From Cristatella mucedo (Eukaryota; Bryozoa; Phylactolaemata; Cristatellidae), in assembly GCA_009760855.2 (NCBI GenBank), contig WPIO01000035.1:4007501-4071500 (forward strand): a DNA stretch of 64,000 nt, given 5' to 3'. Shown here piece after piece: positions 24,131 to 34,214 of the stretch (the first letter of the stretch is position 1; each line of letters opens with the position of its first letter). The notes beneath the pieces are model-generated. The model did no database searches, had not been told where the DNA came from, and was given only the letters and a program-made list of their open reading frames with translations. Position numbers and translations under genes: made by a program.

Positions 24131-25767
24131 CCTAGGTCACAAGTGCTAGCTCATAGTTGCTTGCTCATTATCCCTATCGTACGTTCGAGTTTTACAGTAG
24201 GTAAGTCTGTACTGACGATTGCAAGCAGCAATGATAAAGCTGCGACAGTAGTTCATCCACAAGATATGTTGGCTGTTAAATCGAATTAATTAATACGAAA
24301 CTGATCATTACCAAACGGTAGAAGCCACATGGGGGTAGATATGCCTTATTGTTTCCCTACACAATGCCAACGTGTTGTCCACTGCAAGAGACAGTAAGCC
24401 CGACGATCCAACCTGCATGCACTGTGGCTATAACTGGAAAAGGCCAGGCCTGGCCAGGCAAGGAAAAGTAACCGAGTTGTACTGCACTGATTCAGCAACT
24501 ACAAAAGGCAATGTGAGAAAAAGCACCCGAGTCGTAGCTTATCTAACAACAACTCCTGCACACTGCACGGCTTTAGTAACTATCAAACTCAATGCAGGAG
24601 AAAGCACGAAGGACACAAGGTCGGGTTCAATTTTAACTGCTGCTGTATTTGGGCAATGCAAAGCAAAGTCCCCCGAACCAAAAACCATTAATCATGAGAT
24701 CCATGTAGTCAGTAGTTAACACTAGATTTGACACTCTGCCTCCGGAGCTATGGCCTAACTTGCGATTACCTCTTTCAGAGCCTCTGGGCTCTGAGGTCAT
24801 TGCCAGATAGTCCATCACATCCAGGTGTAATCACTGTGTTATAAGATATTACAGATCTACCTTCATAAATTCTTCTTAACCTGGGCTCCACATAAGCTCC
24901 TGCAATACTGACTGGTGTGATCTGAAAAAAAGCATTTCCTTACTACCACAAGTTTGGATTACAGTTCTGCTGAAATTACGAGGTAACTATGTGGAGCTTG
25001 CACAAAGCCTTTTACAGTTCGGACTATATATTCCACCTAGCTCTGAGCCTAGGTCACAAGTGCTAGCTCATAGTTGCTTGCTCATAATCCCTATCGTATA
25101 TTCGAGTTTTACAGTAGGTAAGTCTGTACTGACGATTGCAGGCAGCAATGATAGAGATGCGACAGTAGTTCACCCAATGGAAATGTTGGCTGTTAAATCA
25201 ACTAATTGAATTACACGAAACCGATCATTACCAAACTGTAGCAGCTACATGGGGGTAGATATGCCTTATCGTTTCCCTACACAATGCCAACGTGTCGTCC
25301 ACTGCAAGAGGCAGTAAGCCCGATGACCCAACATGCATGCACTGTGGCTATAACTGGAAAAGGCCAGGCCTGGCCAGGCAAAGGAGAGCACCCGAGTTGT
25401 ACTGCACTGATTCACCAACTACAAAAGGCAATGGGAGAAAAAGCACCCGAGTCATAGCTTATCTGACAACAACTCCTGCACACTGCACGGCTTTGGTAAC
25501 GATCAAACTGAATGCAGGAGAAAGCACGAAGGACACAAGGTCTGGATCAATTTTAGCTGCTGCTGTATTTGGACAATGCAAAGCAAAGTACCCGAACCAA
25601 AAACCATTATTCATGAGACCCTTGGAGTCAGTAGTTAACACTAGATTTGGCATTCGGCCAGTGGAGCTCAGGCCTAGCTTGTGATTACCTCTTGCTGAGC
25701 CTCTGAGCTCAAAGGCCTTTGCCAAAGAGATTCCACCACATCCAGGTGTAATCACTCTCTTATCAGA
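24131..25767 (+). repeat. array arm 3 (forward, full plus partial segment)
   Basis: Mirror image of arm 4 around the centre at 25767: a full segment 24131-25005, the join 'gtggagcttgcacaaagcc', then a partial segment 25006-25767 ending at 'cttatcaga'. Confidence 0.8.
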
Positions 25768-27208
25768 GTCGTGCTTTCTCCTGCATTGGGTTTGATAGTT
25801 ACTAAAGCCGTGCAGTGTGCAGGAGTCGGGTCAGATAAGCTATGACTCGGGTGCGTTTTCTCACATTGGCTTTTGCAGTTGCTGAATCAGTGCAGTACAA
25901 CTCGGGTGCTTTCCCTTGCCTGGCCAGGCCTGGCCTCTTCCAGTTATAGCCACAGTGCATGCAGGTTGGGTCGTCGGGCTTACTGCCTCTTGCAGTGGAC
26001 AACACGTTGGCATTGTTTAGGGAAACAATAAGGCATATCTACCTCCATGGAGCTGCAATGGTTTGATAATGATTGGTTTCTTAATAATCGATTAGTTGAT
26101 TTAACAGCAAACATATCTTGTGGTTGAACTACGGTCGCAGCTCTATCATTGCTGCCTGCAATCGTCAGTACAGACTTACCTACTGTAAAACTTGAATATA
26201 CGATAGGGATTATGAGCAAGCAACTATGAGCTAGCACTTGTGACCTAGGCTCAGAGCTAGGTGGAATATATAGTACGAACTGTAAAAGGATTTGTGCAAG
26301 CTCCCCATAGTTACCTCGTAATTTCAGCAGAACTGTAATCCAAACTTGTGCTAGTAAGGAAATGCTTTTATTCAGATCACACCAGTCAGTATTGCAGGAG
26401 CTTATGTGGAGCCCAGGTTAAGGAGAATTTATGAAGGTAGATCTGTAATATCTTATAACACAGTGATTACACCTGGATGTGATGGACTATCTGGCAATGA
26501 CCTCAGAGCCCAGAGGCTCTGAAAGAAGTAATCGCAAGTTAGGCCACAGCTCCAGTGGCAGAGTGTCAAATCTAGTGTTTACTACTGACTACATGGATCT
26601 CATGATTAATGGTTTTTGGTTCGGGGGACTTTGCTTTGCATTTTCCAAATACAGCAGCAGTTAAAATTGATCCCGACCTTGTGTCCTTCATGCTTTCTCC
26701 TGCATTGAGTTTGATAGTTACTAAAGCCGTGCAGTGTGCAGGAGTTGTTGTTAGATAAGCTATGACTTGGGAGCTTTTTCTGCCATCGCCTTTTGTAGTT
26801 GCTGAATCAGTGCAGTACAACTCGGGTGCTTTCCCTTGCCTGGCCAGGCCTGGCCTTTTCCAGTTATAGCTACAGTGCATGAAGGTTGGGTCGTCGGGCT
26901 TACTGCCTCTTGCAGTTGACAACACGTCGGCATTGTGTAGGGAAACAATAAGGCATATCTACCCCCATGTAGCTGCTACAGTTTGGTAATGATCGGTTTC
27001 GTGTTAATCAATTAGTTGATTTAACAGCCAACATATCTTGTGGGTGAACTACTGTCGCAGCTTTATCATTGCTGCTTGCAATCGTCAGTACAGACTTACC
27101 TACTGTAAAACTCGAATATACGATAGGGATTATGAGCAAGCAACTATGAGCTAGCACTTGTGACCAAGACTCAAAGCTAGGTGGAATACATAGTCCAAAC
27201 TGTAAAAG
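25768..27208 (-). repeat. array arm 4 (inverted, partial plus full segment)
   Basis: Counterpart of arm 2, shifted by about 3,078 bases, with the same internal join near 26290. Differences from arm 2 are scattered substitutions and small indels. Confidence 0.8.
27047..27154 (+). CDS. exon-like cysteine-containing frame in REP-A (inverted arm copy)
   Basis: Thirty-five sense codons and a stop, with 'NYCRSFIIAACNRQY' followed by 'RLTYCKTRIYDRDYE'. Compared with the copy at 29742-29966, the 12 codons starting 'YCK' have six synonymous codon changes (for example tgt/tgc, cga/cgc, agg/cgc) and one replacement. It is two codons shorter than the other two copies before the second cysteine. Similar frames recur in the other arms (about 24010-24060 and 26140-26190 on plus, and 24180-24240 and 25095-25150 on minus). 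Function unknown. Confidence 0.3.
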   Translation, partial: NYCRSFIIAACNRQYRLTYCKTRIYDRDYEQATMS

Positions 27209-29450
27209 CCTAGGTTACAAGTGCTAGCTCATAGTTGCTTTCTCATTATCCCTATCGTATATTCGAGTTTTACAGTAGGTAAGTCTGTACTGACGATTGC
27301 AAGCAGCAATGATAAAGCTGCGACAGTAGTTCACCCACAAGATATGTTGGCTGTTAAATCAACTAATTGATTAACACGAAACCGATCATTACCAAACTGT
27401 AGCAGCTACATGGGGGTAGATATGCCTTATTGTTTCCCTACACAATGCCAACGTGTTGTCCACTGCAAGAGGCAGTAAGCCCGACGACCCAACCTGCATG
27501 CACTGTGGCTATAACTGGAAAAGGCCAGGCCTGGCCAGGCAAGGGAAAGCACCCGAGTTGTACTGCACTGATTCAGCAACTACATAAGGCAATGTGAGAA
27601 AAAGCACCCGAGTCATAGCTTATCTGACAACAACTCCTGCACACTGCACGGCTTTAGTAACTTTCAAACGCAATGCAGGAGAAAGCACGAAGGACACAAG
27701 GTCGGGATCAATTTTAACTGCTGCTGTATTTGGACAATGCAAAGCAAAGTCCCTGAACCAAAAACCATTACTCGTGAGATCCGTGGAGTCTGTAGTTAAC
27801 ACTAGATTTGGCATTCGGCCAGTGGAGCTCAGGCCTAGCTTGCGATTGCCTCTTGCAGAGCCTACGAGCTCAAAGGGCTTTTCCCAAGAGAGTCCACCAC
27901 ATCCAGGTGTAATCACTCTCTTATCAGATATTTCAGATCTACCTTCATAAATTTTCCTTAACCTGGGCTCGACATAAGCTCCTGCTATACTAACGGGTCT
28001 GATCCGGAAAAAAAGCATATTGTTACTAGCACAATTTCCGATTACAGTTCTGCTGAAATTACGAGGTAACTATGTTGAGCTTGCTGCAATTAAAGTTACA
28101 GCCATCGTCACCATGTTAAATATTTCGCAAGCCGCCTAATGAGCTAATGCCGAGCACTACATTCGTTTTACCGTGGCAAGATCTAACAATGGCTATGAAC
28201 AATATGCACACTGAATAAGTAGCATTAGAAAAGTTTGCCAGTTAGAAAGTTTCTGAGCTGCGATTGCATTGCCGAGTGCAGACTTTTATTGTTATTGGCT
28301 TACAAGATTTTAATTTCAGAACCAATTTCTAATAGTAGTATGTAATTAGCTGTCCTACCTAGTTGCATGCATTAGTTATGGTTCGATTTCACACGGAGAA
28401 ATAAGCTTAGAGTAAGATGCTCTCTCTTCGCTACCCAGTTAGTTAGTTCTTGTGCTGTAGTGGCTGATTCTTCATTTATCACTGCTAGAGGTGCTGATAG
28501 CCGTTCAAGATCTTCTGGCACAGTATAGAATGAAGTTGCTATATCAGGTAATAGTTTTTCAGGACTGTGACAACTTGCAAACAAATAGATTATCGCCCTG
28601 GGTTTAGCGACCGAACACATGTCTCCGGACTAAAACACCAAGCACTTCATCAACTAAACTAAAGCCAAGCTGGTTAATTCTTTTTCGCTTGACTGTCGGC
28701 GATGTGGCCATCATTCCTTTGTGCTAGCTAAACAGCACTTATATTCAACGTTAGCATTATGGTGCAATAGCGACCCAGGATCAGTACCGAAACCACTCGA
28801 CAGCTAGGGCATAGTAAAAAGTAGCTATAGAGAGCTGATGTTCAAAGTTATTGGCAGTCTGAGCCAGCATTTTCTTAGAGACCGGCGAAGCCATTGATTT
28901 ACCATGGCCTTAGATGAATTTGTTGATGCTCTAACTTCTGATTTGTTGTATAGAGCTAGCTAGATACACTTGTTGTACCTTCGTTTTCAAGCTGTCCCAC
29001 TTTCCAATTGAGGATTCGAGGAAGACAAATTACATTGTAGGTTGTTATGGACGATGAAACATGGCTATTGGGAATTGTGGACGTTCTGAAAGCTAAATAA
29101 AACCTAACCTCGCACTCCATGTGCAATGTTTCTTGTACTATTATAGAGTATACTCCTGATCTTAGAGCACAGATATGTCCAGCTTCTACTGAAGCTGGCT
29201 TCCATAAAACTGATACCGAGCATTCAGCGAGAAATTTGTATGCATTACCACTCGCCGAATACTATTCACGCAAAGCCGAGTCGTTATAACTTTACAACTC
29301 CTACTCATCTCAAGCGCAGGCTATTACTGTACAATCACTATGCCATCACTGCAGTTTAGCCTTAATTGGAATTCCTACTCATGCTCACATATGTGAGCAA
29401 GCATACAAATGGTCGTAAATATGCATACACGTGCATGCATTGAGGGTCAA
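27209..29450 (+). repeat. REP-A unit, subtype B, copy 3 (complete long form)
   Basis: Begins at the last axis of the array, passes through the core (27410 on) and post-core, and then, unlike the array arms, continues into the middle section shared with 14075-16060, including 'gatcagtaccgaaaccactcgac' at about 28780. This is the undisturbed right edge of the array. Confidence 0.8.
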
Positions 29451-29455
29451 GGGCA

Positions 29456-29525
29456 AACACACTCGCATGCTTACTCACACACACTCTCACACACTCATGT
29501 GTACACAAGCACACACAAACACACT
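29456..29525. repeat. CA-rich tract of REP-A unit
   Basis: Interrupted CA repeats at the expected position within the unit. Confidence 0.85.
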
Positions 29526-29741
29526 AGGCCAGGCACCGAGAAGCTGATCTTTGTGCCTAAAAAAGTAAGACCATGCCACAATGTGAGAATCTCACATATG
29601 CAACTGGAAAACATACACATTAATAAAACTTTCCTTCGGCATTGCAATTGAATGCATAAAGCAATATAATGTCACTGGGAATTCGCTGTTGCTATTGCTA
29701 TATCAGCACTTGAGCAGACAGCAAGAAATTTCTCATACCCT

Positions 29742-29966
29742 TCACAGTATAAGTGTTAAGCCCCACACTGGTTTGCCTCCACGTGTAAAAAAGCTTTTTA
29801 CAGATCTGACGACCAACTGTCCCTTGTTCATAGTATAGTCTCCAGGTGCTAGATCTTCATAATCGCGGTCGTAGATGCGAGCTTTGCAGTAGGAGACTCT
29901 GTAATTCCAATTGCAAGCATCAGAAATAGCATCGATGGCTTTTCTGCATCTGTGTGCTTTAGATTG
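29742..29966 (-). CDS. exon-like cysteine-containing frame in REP-A (longest copy)
   Basis: Seventy-four sense codons and a stop. The first half matches the 16.5-kb copy ('AHRCRKAIDAISDACNWNY', 'RVSYCKARIYDRDYEDLAP'). The second half ('SVKSFFTRGGKPVWGL') is not shared as protein and may be intron or decayed. The conserved block has three cysteines spaced C-x11-C-x8-C here. It is on the strand opposite to the LINE fossil that follows it. It is not assigned to a known family. Confidence 0.3.
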   Translation of the reverse strand, partial: QSKAHRCRKAIDAISDACNWNYRVSYCKARIYDRDYEDLAPGDYTMNKGQLVVRSVKSFFTRGGKPVWGLTLIL

Positions 29967-30089
29967 TTAAATAATTTAATCGTGTAATAAGAAGAAACCG
30001 AGCATCAACAAACTCTAGCTGTCAGTTATTTAGATAGGCCTCCCTCTTTCTAGACAAGAAGCTGACGTCTATTCCACTCAGTTGTTCAG

Positions 30090-30540
30090 TGAACCCATAT
30101 GTGTGCGGTACTATTTTACCTATACCTTGTTTGAACTTCAAATTATTTGAAGATTATGACTGTAGTTCGTATGCTCACTACGCCTGGAACTCACTTTCGA
30201 CTTGTGTCATGGCTTCCTCTGATGCTACCACATATAAAAAGTAACTAAAAACGCAGCTAGCTGTCACCGAATTCATCAGGTCCATGCCCTTCTTTCTTTG
30301 TGTGCTCGTGCTTGGTGATGCAGTGCATGCTGCCACTAACCATATTTGCATGATGACCCTGTATATGTTACCTTTAACCACCGTGTGCTCGTTGTTCATA
30401 AAGCATGCTACAACTAAACATCCGAGTATGCTTTTTCTACCGCAGATATGAAGTGCCCAGAAGAAGGTTGTGCTTTCGGAGGGCTTTATTGCAAAGTTAT
30501 GAATATTATTTATCGCTGCTCGTAGCAAGCGGTACGGTTG
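30090..30540 (+). mobile_element. old LINE type 1 3' end carried inside a REP-A unit (second copy)
   Basis: Colinear with 16800-17240 and with younger type 1 ends: 'ttgaacttcaaattatttga', 'gcctggaactcac', 'gtgcatgctgccactaacc', 'cagatatgaagtgcccagaag' and 'gctttcggagggc'. No ATT tail remains. Confidence 0.7.
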
Positions 30541-30669
30541 TTATTGGAAAATAAAAGGCAGGAGAAAAGCACCAGAGTCACGAATCATTCAGCACCAATT
30601 CCCGATTACAGCACTGCTTCAGTAACTGCAAAATTTACCGCAAGGGAAAACACTAGAGTTACTAACCAC

Positions 30670-30900
30670 CACTAGTGTCTTGTGTGCCTGTTGCTTCTCG
30701 GCCACTGGTGTGTGCCCAGCTCTCGGTGGGTGGTTGGGCGGTTGACTCGGTGCATCCTTTGATGGATGCAGGTGTTTGGGCGGTTGGCTCGGTGCGGTCT
30801 TTGATGTAGGCACTTGGCCCACCACGGTGGCTCACTAACACATGGCTCATGTGTCCCACCACGGATGCAGTCCCTCATCTGTGGTGAGTCAACCACTAGC
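30670..30900. repeat. GC-rich short tandem repeats
   Basis: A GC-rich stretch with two diverged units of about 42 bases built around 'ttgggcggttg(a/g)ctcggtgc' and 'ctttgatg'. It is followed near 30918-30955 by a doubled 'gggggaataaagataa'. Long frames on the minus strand here are rich in Pro, His and Thr and are taken as repeat artefacts. Confidence 0.6.
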
Positions 30901-31046
30901 TCATATATGTACCCACTGGGGGGAATAAAGATAAGATACTGGGGGAATAAAGATAATTTGAGTCTCGTTCACCACTCACGTTTACCCACTCGTGTCTTCG
31001 TATCTCCGTGAGACTCCACCAGCTCTGCTGCAGCCGGAGACACGGT

Positions 31047-31123
31047 AACATAACAACATGCACAGGATCAGCATGCAAATGTGGTTAGTGGCAGCATGCA
31101 TACACAGTGTCAGCACACATAAG
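31047..31123 (-). mobile_element. LINE type 1 3' UTR fragment (minus)
   Basis: Reverse complement of the type 1 3' UTR: 'catgcacaggatcagcatgc', 'gtggttagtggcagcatgc' and 'gtcagcacacataag'. It stops exactly where the SPIN-like element begins. Confidence 0.75.
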
Positions 31124-31312
31124 CAGCAGTTCTCAAACTGTTAGTCGCGACCCCTTTGGGGGTCAAACGACCCTTCCGTGGACGTCGTCTATGACAATCG
31201 GAAAACACGTATTTCCACATTTTGCACCAAATAATACCTTTATGGCTAGGGGTTGCCACTAAACTAGGAACTATATTAAAGGGTCGCGGCATTGGGAGGT
31301 TGAGGACCACTG
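31124..31312. mobile_element. SPIN-like hAT MITE
   Basis: A 189-bp non-autonomous DNA transposon. The left end 'cagcagttctcaaac' and the right end (reverse complement 'cagtggtcctcaacct') form the short inverted repeats of SPIN/hAT elements. Internal landmarks 'gtcgcgacccctttggggg', 'aacgaccctt', 'aatcggaaaacac' and 'attaaagggtcgcggcatt' are those I know from SPIN. The expected 8-bp target duplication is imperfect ('cacataag' left, 'cactagca' right). There is no transposase, so it would depend on a full element elsewhere. Confidence 0.85.
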
Positions 31313-31779
31313 CACTAGCAAGTCTTATGAGTCAAGTCTAGCTGTCCGACTCTGACTAGCAAAGCAGTTACTAAGCTAGCCGGATCTTTGACGCGATACG
31401 CACGTACTGTTGGATTAGGAGTTGGTACAACGGCTGAACTGCAGAAGCCGACTGACCAACTAATACGTTGGTTTGCGCCTGCTTTATCGTCTTGCACCGC
31501 TATAGTGTTTTTTGTTCAGGACCTTCATTGTAAACTAGTCTTGTTAACCTGTTGTTGTTTGCACATGCGTTATTGTAAAGGTATTTAACGTGACGTGACT
31601 ACAATATTTTTTTTTCAATCATTGCATTAGTTATTCATTCCATTTTTCTTTCGGCTGCGGTTCACACTGAGTTGGAACCAGCAGCTAACTAGCCTCTTAG
31701 GATCTGTCCGCACGAAGTCTGATATCTTAGGGCGAGCTGATTTTTGTATTGGTATAAAGGATTCTTTCCTTATTTAAAA

Positions 31780-31990
31780 TTACCAATACCTCGATGACAA
31801 ACGTTGGTTGTGAATTTTGAATCAGCCGAAAACTTTAAATTCTAACCTGGAAGTACATGTATAATATTTCTTAAGCGGTTATGGAGTATATTTCAACGTC
31901 AAAGAGCACATATATATACCCAGCCTTGACTGACACCAAAATGTTTAGGTTCACCTGTTCATGGCAGCAAATTCAAAGGTGAGTGGCTTT
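31780..31990 (+). repeat. REP-A middle-section fragment
   Basis: 'ctaacctgg(a)agt...tataatatttcttaagc(g)gtta' and 'gagtatatttcaac' correspond to 13815-13870 and 29105-29170. It is isolated and diverged. Confidence 0.45.
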
Positions 31991-32084
31991 TGCTGCAAAC
32001 AGGTTAGCCAATATTCTTTATCTGATGAAATGAAGAAATTACAAAGTCTAGATAAATCTGGGGAGCAGTAAATGAAATTAACAG

Positions 32085-32177
32085 CAAAAAGTAGCAACTC
32101 AGCATAGCTGGATATAGGTTGACAAAGTTAGCAGCAGGAGTAAAGGATCGAGGCAATTGGAAGGTTATGAACCACTG
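32085..32177. mobile_element. second SPIN-like element, right end only
   Basis: 'agtagcaac' at 32090-32098 and 'agtaaaggatcgaggcaatt', 'ggaaggttatgaaccactg' at 32139-32177 follow the right end of SPIN-type elements, with more substitutions than the copy at 31124. No left end was found, so it is truncated or too decayed to see. Confidence 0.5.
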
Positions 32178-32219
32178 CTCTATGAGGTAGCACAGTGGCA
32201 GCAGTTCGACTAGGTATGA

Positions 32220-33070
32220 GAAGCTGAACCTTCGGCCCTTGTTGCTCACAGTTCTGATTTAAAGTACTGGGCGTTTATTAACCAATCGAAGTGATCGCTG
32301 CTCCTTCACTTAAGGAGATGGACACATGCATTTTAATATGCTGGAGAGACAAAGATTAAGGAGGAAGCCGACCGTAGTAATCATGTTGAGTTTAGCTGTT
32401 GCAGTCGACTTATGAAGTCACAGCTGGGCATGGACCTAATGTGCCGGAATTCGGTATCACACTCTCGAGCATGGATAGTGTAAGGATATATGGATAGTTT
32501 AGGCCTGGCTCTCGAGCAACGTTGAGCCAGTAAATAATATCAATAAACATTTTCTAATAGCTAAGACTGAACACCGAATAGGGCAGAGTTGTAGGTACAG
32601 TAGCTCTTAAAAAACTTACTTCAACTGATCGATTAACTCTCGTAGGAGGTCTGTTTTGCAGGTCTACAAGCTTTTTGAAAAACTCGTACAGAACCAAACA
32701 AGGCACAAGTAATTAAACGAGTCCGACCGCTGGTAAGTATCTTATCTTAAGAAATCGTGTGCATGTATGGCGCCAGGACTCGGGCGCTGCTGGGCGGGCT
32801 GCTGGGCAGGCCATTGGTCTCGTCATTGGTCATCTGGTCTGATCATTGGTCCGGCAGCTATGCTGGCCGTCGGGAGGGTGATTAGGAGGGCCGCTGGGAG
32901 GGCCGGTTAACGGGCCTTTGAGCCGGTCACATGCACGGCCACTGGGAGGGCCGCTGGGCATTGCTTGGAGGGCAGCTGGGTGTGTCCTCATGGCGAGCCT
33001 TGTGGGCGTATTTCTTCACTCGATGAGCCATCAATTATGTGCATTCCTAAAATGATATTGCTAGGCTAGA
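32220..33070 (+). repeat. REP-B dispersed repeat, copy 3
   Basis: Follows 300-960 in order: 'cccttgttgctcacagttctgat', 'cacagctgggcatgg', 'cgagcatggatagtgtaag', and 'gaaccaaacaaggcacaag...cgagtccg...cttaagaaatcgtg'. It is broken by a GC-rich insertion at about 32790-33010. Confidence 0.55.
32790..33010. repeat. GC-rich imperfect minisatellite
   Basis: Repeated 'gggagggccgctggg' and 'gctgggc(g/a)ggc' motifs with 'cattggtc' repeats in front, in otherwise AT-rich DNA. It lies within the third REP-B copy and is absent from the other two. Confidence 0.65.
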
Positions 33071-34214
33071 TTTCATGTCAAGGGGAAAAGGTATGTATTT
33101 GTCACAAAGAGGTAGACACGACAAACCATAGTTCACCTCTTTCAGCTTAAGTTCAGAGCTTACTGTACTGTCGTTTTTGAAGAGGTTCATTGGCCTACCA
33201 TGCAGTTATTACAGTTAAACTATAATAATGACGATAAGCTTGATTTGCCGTTCCATTCTAGAAAGCTTTACAAAAATGACCGTGAAGGCAACTACACAAA
33301 TTTGTTCACTTGAGAAAAAGGCATGGTAGTATTTTTACTACATAAACTCGTCGCCAAATGGAGATGCTTCAATAGTGCATACACAGAGTGCTTATATGAT
33401 ATAAATCTGTTAACTTTAGCAACCTTGTTGTGCTATGCTAGAGGCAAAAAAGCGACTCCACTAAACATGGTAGTATACTGTAAGACTCGCGATTACAATT
33501 TCTACTTTCGACAGTCGGACGACTATCAGTTAGCTGCGTTGTGTCGTGTTCGAATATGAAATATGTTCCAGCGTTATCAAGTTTCAAGATGATGCCAGTA
33601 CTTTCATCTTGATGGATTCCATTGAGCTTTTTGGTGCTTTCGCAGATCCTCTGTAGTCCTAAGGGCTTAAAGCTTTTTAGAACGACAGCAATTGCATAAA
33701 AAAAGATGAACGCATAGCTACAGTATTGTGAGTGCAGCTGAAAAGTCACATAGAGTAGCAGAATTTTAGTTCTTTTCCGTCGGTAATTTTTAGTTATAAT
33801 GCCTTGATGGTCTGATTTCGGACTTAACGAGAACATTTTAGGCACATACGTATCGAAAGCAGCTTATGCTTTGAGGGATCTATATAAATATTCCACCATT
33901 AAACTAAATTATTCACCCTGGCTTTGAGTAGTTACTGACGAAGGATCTGACGAAGAAAAAAAAATTAGCGTTTATGGGGGCACCTGCAGACCCGATTTCA
34001 ACGTGTTTTAGCTGCGGCCATTAGCTGTCCACCAGTTCCCAAATTTCGCATTGTCTAAACGATTGATCTCGAGTAGACCGAGACTCCGTAGTTAGCATAT
34101 CCAAGCAATCATACATCGACGAAGACGCATGTATAGATGTACGTTAGACATACTATCCTCCCAACATCCATAGTTTAAAAATAAATATGCATATATACAA
34201 ATAGTTACACAGAG
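33071..34214. other. interval without recognised gene
   Basis: A 135-codon frame on the minus strand (33438-33845) contains a protein-like stretch ('LQRICESTKKLNGIHQDES') behind a possible splice acceptor near 33663. I recognise no family, and nothing else supports it. Confidence 0.35.

Larger units (their letters stand above)
21870..28090. repeat. tandem array of large REP-A palindromes
   Basis: REP-A segments alternate in orientation: forward 21870-22690, inverted 22691-24130, forward 24131-25767, inverted 25768-27208, forward from 27209 into a normal long unit. The two head-to-head centres (22690 and 25767) have the same join, 'cttatcaga' against 'cgtgctttctcctgcatt'. The two opposite axes (24130 and 27208) also share a join, 'actgtaaaag' against 'cctagg'. 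The spacing is 3,077-3,078 bases for both, so a palindromic unit was duplicated in tandem. Arms look about 90-95% identical by eye, close enough for hairpin or cruciform potential but too different for a fold-back read artefact. Confidence 0.85.

Noticed and set aside
27620-28018. 132-codon minus-strand frame in REP-A ('GCGGLSWEKPFELVG' region)
   Set aside because: Sister copies (14.3 and 24.6 kb) differ by indels that change the frame. Part of the block is recognisable in the diverged copy at 34.2 kb, so it is kept in mind, but the evidence is weaker than for the cysteine frame.
33438-33845. 135-codon minus-strand frame with a protein-like middle
   Set aside because: No recognised domain, AT-rich hydrophobic first half, and no second exon. 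Length is within what chance allows in 64 kb.
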